DNA from: Halicephalobus mephisto | Lineage: Eukaryota; Nematoda; Chromadorea; Rhabditida; Panagrolaimidae | DNA: 64,000 bases | Assembly: GCA_009193035.1 (NCBI GenBank) | Contig: SWDT01000561.1 | Span: 1-64,000 of the forward strand | Direction of reading: 5' to 3' | Part shown: piece after piece, positions 56,400 to 64,000 of the stretch | How positions within the stretch are numbered: position 1 is the stretch's first letter | Layout of the letters: the number at the start of each line of letters is the position of its first letter | Made by a program: the position numbers and the translations under genes | Notes under the pieces: generated by a model | The model's database searches: none | What the model was told of the DNA's origin: nothing | The model's input: only the letters and a program-made list of their open reading frames with translations

Positions 56400-58860
56400 T
56401 TATAACCGAAAATGAAAAATTCTTTTATAAAGTTGTTATTTTTGGAAAAGAACATTAAAAAATTACATTTCTGCAAAAAATGAAAATTATGAAAGCCGGT
56501 ATTTCAACATTTAATTTCATAAAAATGGTTGTAAATAATGCATGAAACTAAATTTAAGCAAATTTCGAAATTAAAATTTGTCTTGAATAATAATTTTTTA
56601 CTTTTTTATTGAAAAAAATACAAAATAAATTTCGCCTCAGGACTAAAAGTTGAACGTTTTTTAAAACTTACAATAATGAAGGTGAATTTTTATACAGTAA
56701 TAGTTTTGTTACAAAGTACAGTAATAGACTAAAGTGGTCGAAATTGGTCTTGACGCGAATGAAAAATTTTTTTTGACAACTTAAGTACTTTTTCGATTGT
56801 TTTTATATTTATCAGATAGGGGAGGATTTTTGGAACGTAGAAAAAATAAAATCAAAGAAACGAGTTCGGAGACCACCGAAAACAACAAATTTATCGTTGA
56901 CATTAGGATCTAGATTGGACATTAGTTTTTTATTATAGTTTAGAAATTTTTATTTTAATTGAAAAAATTTAAAATTTAAAAAAATTGAAAATATTTAAAT
57001 TTAAAAAATTTGAAAATATTTAAATTTAGAAAAATTGAAAATATTTAAATTTAGAAAAATTGAAAATATTTAAAATTAAAAAAAAATTGAAAATATTTAA
57101 AATTAAAAAGTCGAAAATGTAAAAAATTGTCTCGAAGAGAATTTTCAAAACTTTCCAGTTGAGACCGGAAAATAAGAAATTTAATTTTTTGCAATTTTAA
57201 AAAGTGAAAATTTTTATTAAAAAATTGAAAATATAATCTCAAAAAAATTTTCAAAAATTTCCAATCTCAAAAAAATTAAAGAAACGCTTGTTTATAAATT
57301 TTCTAAATAAAAAATTCATAAAATTTTGATTTTTGAACATTTTTAAAAATTCTCAAAAACAGGAACTTTTTAAATTTTTCAAAACTAATAAAAACAACGA
57401 AATTATCTGATTTTTCAACGAATTTGTGTTGGATTTTTGCAAAAAATAAAAAATAAAACTTGTATTCTGAACTGTTTTTAATGTCTTAAAACAGGAAATA
57501 GTATTTGACCTTTCAGATTCCAATAAATTAAAAATAAAAAATTTTTGTAAATAAAAATAAAAATTTTAAAAGAAAAAAAATTAAAAATATTAAAGAATTT
57601 TAAGAAATTTTAAAAGTAAAAATTATTAATAAATTTTTTAAAAAAATAAAGATTTTTAAAGAAATTTAAAAAAAATGAAAATTTGTAATAAATTTTTTAA
57701 AAAAATGAAAATTTTTAAAGAAATTTAAAAAAAAATTAAAATTTTTTAATAAATTTTAAAAAAAATTAAAATTTTTAAAGAAATTAAAAAAAAATAAAAA
57801 ATTTTTAATAAATTTAAAAAAAAATAAAGATTTTAAAGAAATTTAAAAAAATGAAAATTTGTAATAAATTTTAAAAAAAAATTAAAATTTTTAAAGAAAT
57901 TTAAAAAAAATTAAAATTTGTAATAAATTTAAAAAAAATTAAGTTTTTTGATAAATTTAAAAAAAATTTTTGATGAACTTTATAATTGAGGATTCCCGCA
58001 AGAAATAATAATTGTTTTTGAAGGATTAAATTTTGGGATTAAGATCATTGGATTATGTTCGCTGGTGTAACTACCGTGTTGAGGACAAAGTACGAAAAAA
58101 ATTTTTTTTCGAAAATAAAGTGCTTGATTTTTTTTGAAAATTACGAATTTTTTTAAAATTTATAAAATTGAAAAATTTCATTAAAGTTTTTAGAATCCTA
58201 TGGAAGCTTCTGAAATTTTTTTACAGGATCTTTTAGAAGCTTCAGAATCTTAAAAAATTTTCGATTTTGTTATGAAATTTTTTAAAAGTTCTTCGATTTC
58301 GAAAATTTTATATAATATTAAAATTTTATAATAAAAAATCAACTTTAAAGTTTGAAAAATAACAAAATAAAATCAACTTTAAAATTTTATATGATATTAA
58401 AGCTAGAGAAATTTCGTAATAAAATCGACTTTAAAATTTTGTAATATTAAAATTTCGTAATAAAATCGACTTTAAAATTTTGAAATATTAAAGTTAAAGA
58501 AATTTCGTAATAAAATCAACTTCAAAGTTTTATAATATTAAAATTCTCGAGAATTTCGTAATAAAATTAACTTAAAAAGTTTATACAATATTAAAGTTAG
58601 AAAAATTTCGTAATAAAATCGACTTCAAAGTTTTGTAATAGTAAAGTTAGAAAAATTTCGTAATAAAATCGACTTCAAAGTTTTGCAATATTAGAATTCT
58701 CGAAAATTTCGTAATAAAATCGACTTTAAAATTTTGTAATATTAAAATTTCGTAATAAAATCAACTTAAAAATTTTGAAATATTAAAGTTAAAGAAATTT
58801 CGTAATAAAATCGACTTTAAAATTTTGTAACAAAATTAATTTTAAAATTTTATATAATAT
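56400..58860. repeat. AT desert with tandem repeats
   Basis: 56940-57110 has AA-rich TTGAAAATATTTAAATTTAG units. 57540-57950 has AATTTTTAAAGAAATTTAAA units of about 60 bp. 58300-58860 has about ten copies of a unit of roughly 50 bp with TTTCGTAATAAAATCGACTT. No gene is visible. Confidence 0.65.
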
Positions 58861-58864
58861 GACA

Positions 58865-59160
58865 GAGAACTTATGTTCCGAGACCAAGGACAATCGGAAA
58901 AGACAAAAATGGACGTTGGTCAAATTTGGTCTTTGGTGATCGAACAAAGTCCGTTTTGACGAATATTTTGGGTCATTTCTCCAATCGGAAAAGTGATTAT
59001 TTTCGACACTTTCGTTATTTCATCATCTTCTTTTTTGCAAATAAAAACCGACTGTTGATGGATAGCCAAAATGACTCAAATGCTTCGTAAATTTCTAAAG
59101 GAAGAAATGCCGATATCCCACGTGGTTTCGGGATAAAGATCATGGTCATCAGTCACTATC
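58865..59160 (+). other. GC-richer island with short open frames
   Basis: Two plus-strand frames look coding: KTKMDVGQIWSLVIEQSPF ending at a TGA near 58958, and MTQMLRKFLKEEMPISHVVS ending near 59137. The second contains a CACGTG site. No splice connection could be phased. It may be exons of an unrecognised gene or a promoter. Confidence 0.25.
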
Positions 59161-59169
59161 AAAAAAATT

Positions 59170-59670
59170 TTAAAAATCAAGTTATTCGAAAATTTAAAAT
59201 TATAAAAAATTATAAAATTTTAAAATTATAAAAAAATTTGAAATTATAAAAAATTTTAAAATTATAAAAAAATTTAAAATAAAAAAAAATGTTAAAATCA
59301 TAAAATATTAAAATTATAAAAAAATTTTTAATTTTTAATTTTAAATTTTAAAAATTTTAAATTATAAAAAAATAACTTTTTGTGAGGTTTTCCCGGCACG
59401 AAATTCTATAATTTGTTAGAAAAATTCAGAATTCTTGGTTTCAGGAGGTTATAAGGTTTCTGAAAATTTCAGAATCTTCAAAAAAATCCTACACGAATTC
59501 CAGAAGTTTTCAAAAGCTTCTATTTAAGGTTTCTGAAAATTTCAGAATCTTCAAAAAAAATCCCAAAAAAATTCTAGAAACTTCTTCTGGGTTCCAGAAA
59601 AATTCCAGAAGTCTTCAGAAACCTCTATTAAGTTTTCCGAAAATTTCAGAATCTTCAAAAAAATTCAAAT
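59170..59670. repeat. AT-rich repeats
   Basis: AAATTATAAAAAATTTTAAA units to 59370, then three copies of a unit of about 80-95 bp with TTTCTGAAAATTTCAGAATC to 59670. Confidence 0.6.
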
Positions 59671-59869
59671 TTTAAAAAATTACAACTTTTGATTTTAAAC
59701 AAATTTTGAATTTTACAAAAAAAATAATTTTTCTCAATTTTGACGGAAAATCGCAAAATTCCAATAAATCAGACAAAATTCGAACTCGGACTTTTTTTTT
59801 CACACAATTGCGTCTTACAATATTATTCAAAAATAAAAAATTGTTTACTTTTGAAAAATCAAAAAAGTT

Positions 59870-60220
59870 CAAGGACTGTTCGAAAACGAAAAAAATCAAA
59901 ATTTTTAATTTTTGAAGTTTTTGAAAAAAAAAATTTTAAATAAGTTCGAAAACGAAAAAAATCAAAATTTTCAATTTTTGAAGTTTTTGAAAAAAAAAAT
60001 TTTAAATAAGTTCGAAAACGAAAAAAATCAAAATTTTCAATTTTTGAAGTTTTTGAAAAAAAAAATTTTAAATAAGTTCGAAAACGAAAAAAATCAAAAT
60101 TTTTAATTTTTGAAGTTTTTGAAAAAAAAATTTTAAATAAGTTCGAAAACGAAAAAAATCAAAATTTTTAATTTTTGAAGTTTTTGAAAAAAAAAATTTT
60201 AAATAAGTTCGAAATTTACG
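59870..60220. repeat. 66-bp tandem repeat, five copies
   Basis: AAGTTCGAAAACGAAAAAAA recurs at about 59942, 60008, 60074 and 60139 and in a last partial copy near 60205, giving a 65-66-bp period. Because 66 is divisible by three, a plus-strand frame stays open and encodes a repeated 22-residue FLKKKILNKFENEKNQNF unit; I attribute this to the repeat rather than to a gene. Confidence 0.9.
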
Positions 60221-60281
60221 GAATGACGTAAATAAAACACGCGGTTTTTTTACGAATAAACTCGTTTTTAGCCATTTGTCG

Positions 60282-60350
60282 AAGGATTTAAATGATCTCG
60301 TGGATCGACGGGACTTTGATGATCACAACAAGCTCACGAGGAAGTTTTCC
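60282..60350 (+). other. Exon-like island, 69 nt
   Basis: CTCGTTTTTAG is followed by a 69-nt segment reading HLSKDLNDLVDRRDFDDHN then KLTRKFS, with a GTCAGC donor after TTTTCCG. The acceptor is good. The minus strand also has an open frame (LTGKLPRELVVIIKVPSIHE) but a weaker acceptor. No neighbouring exon was found. Confidence 0.3.
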
Positions 60351-60354
60351 GGTC

Positions 60355-61340
60355 AGCTGTGTTTTCTTAAAAAATAAATATTAAAAAAAATAAAAAATAA
60401 AATTTAAAAAAAAATAAAACTTAATTTAAAAAATTAAAATTAAAAAAAATAAAACTTAAATTTAAAAAAAAATAAAACTTAATTTAAAAAATTAAAATTA
60501 AAAAAAATTAAGTTTACTTAAAAAAATTAAAATTAAAAAAAATTAATTTACTTAAAAAATTTAAATTTAAAAAAAATAAAACTTGATTTATTTTTTAAAA
60601 AATATTAAAAAAATAATTTTAAAAAATATTAAAAAAAATAATTTAAAAAAATTTAAAAAAAAAATAATTTTTAAAAATTAATTTTTCAAAAATCAAAGAT
60701 GTTCCAGAATCCGGAATCGTATTGTTGAGGAAATTGAAAATAAACCATGTGACCGAAAGGTCTCAGCACGAATGTCTAGAATATTCTAAAAACTTCCAGA
60801 ATTCTTTATGCTCGACATCTGACTCCAGAATCAGCATTACAAAATTCAAAAATAAATATTTTTACGTAATGGTTCTGAAACGAATTTTCAGAATTTTCCA
60901 ATCGGGACCAAAAAGTAGAAAATTTAGAAATTTTAGGATTCTATCATGATTGTATTTTTATAAAATTTAAAAATTATAATTTTTTTACAAAGTAATTCTA
61001 AAATGAATTTTCAGAATTTTCCAGTCGGGACCAAAAAGTAGAAAATTTAGAAATTTTAGGATTCTGACTGTTATGAAATTTAAAAATAAATATTTTTTAC
61101 AAAAAAATTTCGAAAGGAATTTTCAGAAACATCCAAAATTTCGAAAAATTTATTTAAATTAATTTTTTTTTATTTTTTTAAATATATTTTTTAAATTTTT
61201 TAAAATATATTTTTTTTTAATTTTTTAAAATTATTTTTTTTATTTTTTTAAATATATTTTTTTTTAAATTTTTTAAAATATATTTTTTTTTATTTTTTTA
61301 AATATATAATATTTTTTTTTAATTTTTTAAATTATTTTTT
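60355..61340. repeat. AT-rich repeats
   Basis: 60360-60680 has AAAATTAAAATTAAAAAAAA units. 60850-61130 has two copies of a unit with GGGACCAAAAAGTAGAAAAT. 61150-61340 has TTTTTTTAAATATATTTTTT units. No gene is visible. Confidence 0.6.
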
Positions 61341-61353
61341 TTAAAATTAAAGT

Positions 61354-61539
61354 TTGTTTTTCGTTTTTTTGGTCATGCATTTAAGTACTCAATCAGACTC
61401 AAAAATCACTCGCCCAAATAAAACAACAAAAAAATTGTTTCCCATGATTTGTCACGAGAAAAATTATTTTATTTTAAAAATAAAATCAGACATTACGAGA
61501 TTCGACGTGAATTTTTCGAACTTTATACAATCCTATTAA
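61354..61539 (+). CDS. Possible small ORF in a repeat desert
   Basis: The plus-strand frame from an ATG near 61375 reads MHLSTQSDSKITRPNKTTKK and continues to a TAA at 61537-61539, about 55 residues, lysine- and phenylalanine-rich. It is flanked by A/T repeats and lacks a recognisable domain or acceptor. It could be an exon or a chance frame. Confidence 0.2.
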   Translation: MFFVFLVMHLSTQSDSKITRPNKTTKKLFPMICHEKNYFILKIKSDITRFDVNFSNFIQSY

Positions 61540-61679
61540 AAATTTAAAAATCAAAGATGTTAAAAAAGTTGTTTTTAAACAAGTTTTTAGAATCCTATTA
61601 AAAATGAAAAATATTTTTTTAATCAAAATATTTTGAAATGAATTTTGAACATATTCTGAAATCTTACTGTAAAAGATAA

Positions 61680-62115
61680 AATTTTTACAAAATTGTCTCA
61701 CCACGAATTTTTTAACTTTTTTCGAAATCTTACTGTAAAAGATAAAAATTCTCCCACCACGAATTTTCCAACTTTTTCGAAATCTTACTGTAAAAAATAA
61801 AATTTTTACAAAATTCTCCTACCATGAATTTTTTAACTTTTTCGAAATCTTACTGTAAAGAATAAAATCTCCACGAAATTCTCCCACCACGAATTATCCA
61901 ACTTTTTAGAATCCTACTGTAAAAAATAAAATTTTTACAAAATTGTCTCACCATGAATTTTTTAACTTTTTCGAAATCTTACTGTAAAAAAACATCTTCA
62001 CGAAATTGTCTCGACGCGAATTATCCAACTTTTTAGAATCCTACTGTAAAAGATAAAATTTTTACAAAATTGTCCCACCACGAATTTTCCAACTTTTTCG
62101 AAATCTTACTGTAAA
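61680..62115. repeat. About 60-65-bp tandem repeat, seven copies
   Basis: Units hold TTTTTCGAAATCTTACTGTA, AAATTTTTACAAAATTGTC and CACCACGAATTTTTTAAC. The TACTGTA and CACCACGAATTTT phrases are shared with other repeats in the window. Confidence 0.85.
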
Positions 62116-62348
62116 AATAAAATTTCTACAAATTTTAAAAATCCTATTGTAAATAATAAAAATTAAAAAATCTTCTCACTGTGAATTTCGAAAATTTCGA
62201 TTAAAATAAAAAAATAAATTTAATAATTTTTGAATTTTGTTCAAATTATTTTTTTTAAAGAAAAAATTTGATTTTTTGACCTTAAAACTTATGATAAAAA
62301 AAGTAATATTGAAAGCAAGCCGATAAATAAAAAAGACAATAGAATTAG

Positions 62349-62451
62349 ACGACCACGTGGTCCCCGGCCTGGGAGACTTGACGTCAAGGCTCGTTTCCCA
62401 AAGGAAGTTGATCAGTTGATGTGTCGTGGGTGCGTCAAATTCCGGCTATAA
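62349..62451 (+). other. GC-rich island with an exon-like frame and a CACGTG palindrome
   Basis: After GAATTAG near 62348 the plus strand reads RRPRGPRPGRLDVKARFPKE, continues VDQLMCRGCVKFRL and stops TAA at 62449-62451. The island also contains GACCACGTGGTC, a 12-bp perfect palindrome with an E-box core. Terminal exon and promoter readings are both possible. Confidence 0.3.
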
Positions 62452-62479
62452 TTCGAAACAATCACGTTAAAAACGATTT

Positions 62480-63180
62480 TCAGGAACTTCCGTCACGAAA
62501 ATTAACATAAATTATAAGTTATTTTTTAGAATAAACAACTTTCTTATTTGAAAAAATAAAATTGATCAAGTTAAAAACGATTTTCAGGGACTTCCGTCAC
62601 GAAAATTAACATAAGTTATAAGTTAATTTTTAGAATAAACAATATTATTATTTGAAAAAATAAAATTGATCACGTTAAAAACGATTTTTAAAAACTTCCG
62701 TCACGAAAATTAATATAAATTATGAGTTATTTTTAGGATAAACAACATTCACATTTGGAAACAATAAAGTTAGTGATTTTCAAAAACTTCCCTGACGAAA
62801 ATTAAGATAAATTATAAGTTATTTTTAGGATAAACATGACATGTACGGTAATAGAAAAATCTAAAATGATTTTCAAAAACTTCCGTGACGAGAATGAAGA
62901 TAAATTATGAGTTATTTTTAGAATAAACATGACATATACGGTAATAGAAAAATCTAAAATGATCTTCAAAAACTTTCGTCACGAGAATTAAGATAAATTA
63001 TAAGTTAATTTTAGGATAAACATGACATGTACGGTAATAGAAAAATCTAAAATGATTTCCAAAAACTTCCCTGACGGAAATTAAGATAAATTATGAGTTA
63101 ATTTTAGGATAAATATGACATACTGATGATAGAAAAATCTAAAATGATTTTCAAAAACTTTCGTGACGAGAGTTCATTTA
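62480..63180. repeat. About 100-120-bp tandem repeat, seven copies
   Basis: Units contain CACGTTAAAAACGATTTTCA, AACTTCCGTCACGAAAATTA and AATTATAAGTTATTTTTAG. Later copies have ATAAACATGACATGTACGGT and AATAGAAAAATCTAAAATGA. Confidence 0.85.
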
Positions 63181-63290
63181 ATATTTTTCAAAAGTCACAA
63201 GAAATTTTTACAATTAAAAAAAATTTGAAACCTAGATTTTCCACAAAAGAGACTTCTGAAGCTCTTTAAAAATATCAGTCAAAAAGTGAT

Positions 63291-63576
63291 TTATGGAGAA
63301 TTTTTGTGATTGCTGAATTTTGAAGGAGATTTTCGTTTTTCTTCATTGACGACTTCAGGAGATCCTTCTTGACTATTTCTTGCAAATCTGGCCCTCGGGG
63401 CATGTAATTGAGCTTTATAAAGACCAAGTTGACAATGACAGTCCTCAGTTCTGTCGTTGAAGGGCCAGAGGCCGTGATCGCACTGGTAGAAGGCCTGGTA
63501 ATCCGTTCCTTTCAGTCTCCTCCCGAGTTCGCAACGGTCGTGGTCGTGGAGACATCGTTCACATCCGATCAATTTC
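63291..63576 (-). CDS. Last exon of a cysteine-rich protein, partial
   Basis: The minus strand is open from about 63576, where ATTAAG|G is a weak acceptor at the edge of a tandem repeat, to a TAA at 63291-63293. It encodes about 94 residues. Six cysteines fall in IGCERCLHDHDRC, FYQCDHGLWPF and EDCHCQLGLYK. The pattern FYxCxxGxW...CxxGLY resembles a chitin-binding peritrophin-A (CBM14) motif, but cysteine spacing is not a clean match. The tail after residue 55 is polar and basic. Upstream exons lie beyond the window or within the repeats. Confidence 0.55.
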
Positions 63577-63589
63577 CTTAATTATTGAT

Positions 63590-64000
63590 ATTTAAAAAAT
63601 TAAAAAAAAACATTTTTTTTAGAAAAATTTTGAAATTTTCCATAATTATTAATATTAAAAAATTTCCTTAATTATTGATATTAAAAAAATTAAGAAAAAA
63701 TTTTGGAATTTTCCATAATTATTAATATTAAAAAATTTCCTTAATTATTGATATTAAAAAAATAAAAAAAAAACATTTTTTTCAGAAAAGTTTTGAAATT
63801 TTCCATAATTATTAATATTCAAAAATTCCTTTAATTATTGATATTAAAAAAACATTTTTTTAGAAAAATTTTGGAATTTTCCATAATTATTAATATTCAA
63901 AAACTTCCTTAATTATTGACATTAAAAAATTAAGAAAAAATTTTGGAATTTTCCATAATTATTAATATTCAAAAACTTCCTTAATTATTGACATTAAAAA
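63590..64000. repeat. About 50-115-bp tandem repeat
   Basis: Units with TTTTGGAATTTTCCATAATT, ATTAATATTCAAAAACTTCC and TTAATTATTGATATTAAAAA repeat to the window end. The phrase TTCCTTAATTATTGATATT also abuts the exon boundary at 63576, so the repeat may have amplified from the intron edge. Confidence 0.8.

Noticed and set aside
59912..60106. Open frame with a repeated 22-residue lysine-rich unit
   Set aside because: The repeat period is 66 bp, divisible by three, so one frame stays open automatically. There is no start context, splice site or codon pattern of a gene.

Overview
The window looks like nuclear DNA of a rhabditid nematode, probably Caenorhabditis-like. It is very AT-rich. Introns begin GT and end in the short U-rich acceptor (TTTTCAG or TTTTTAG) typical of nematodes, and several are only 41-65 nt long. 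At least six genes have such an acceptor 0-38 nt before their ATG, the mark of spliced-leader trans-splicing. The hif-1 and TFIIH p62 homologues are intact and nematode-like. No bacterial or viral gene was seen.

Layout. 1-11.5 kb: repeat-rich DNA with a minisatellite holding a candidate solo LTR, and the 3' part of an unrecognised minus-strand gene (4092-8570) rebuilt from four small exons with matching phases. 11.5-20.5 kb: a complete eight-exon hif-1 gene (minus) with its upstream region. 21.3-28.7 kb: an MPPED-type metallophosphoesterase (plus) ending 14 bp from the 3' end of a Ly6/ET-like secreted cysteine-rich protein gene (minus). 28.7-31.3 kb: repeats and two exon-like islands. 31.3-43.4 kb is gene-dense: GRWD1 (minus) and MRPS35 (plus) share a 218-bp divergent promoter; then a secreted low-complexity protein (plus), TFIIH p62/GTF2H1 (plus), a C2H2-like zinc-finger protein (minus, tail to tail with p62) and a second secreted protein (plus). 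43.4-49.1 kb: an inverted duplication of the 5' end of the TANGO2 gene flanks about 2.7 kb of tandem repeats and a candidate 56-residue gene, followed by TANGO2 itself (plus). 51-53.2 kb: a HAD-like protein (minus) with altered catalytic motifs. 53-64 kb: mostly AT-rich tandem repeats with exon-like islands and, at 63.3 kb, the last exon of a cysteine-rich protein (minus).

The recognisable genes are mainly housekeeping: ribosome assembly (GRWD1), mitochondrial translation (MRPS35), transcription and DNA repair (p62), metabolism (TANGO2, HAD, MPPED) and hypoxia response (hif-1). No operon is evident. All exon models below were built by hand from the sequence, using splice consensus, phase and family similarity recalled from general knowledge; no database search was run.

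Most notable structures: a dispersed composite repeat (short-unit satellite plus hairpin, palindromic at one locus); a second long open frame through the main hif-1 exon reachable by an alternative donor; the conserved HIF prolyl-hydroxylation degron; three DR1 nuclear-receptor-like sites in a hif-1 intron; two candidate solo LTRs, one carrying a pogo-like MITE; and the partial inverted TANGO2 duplication.
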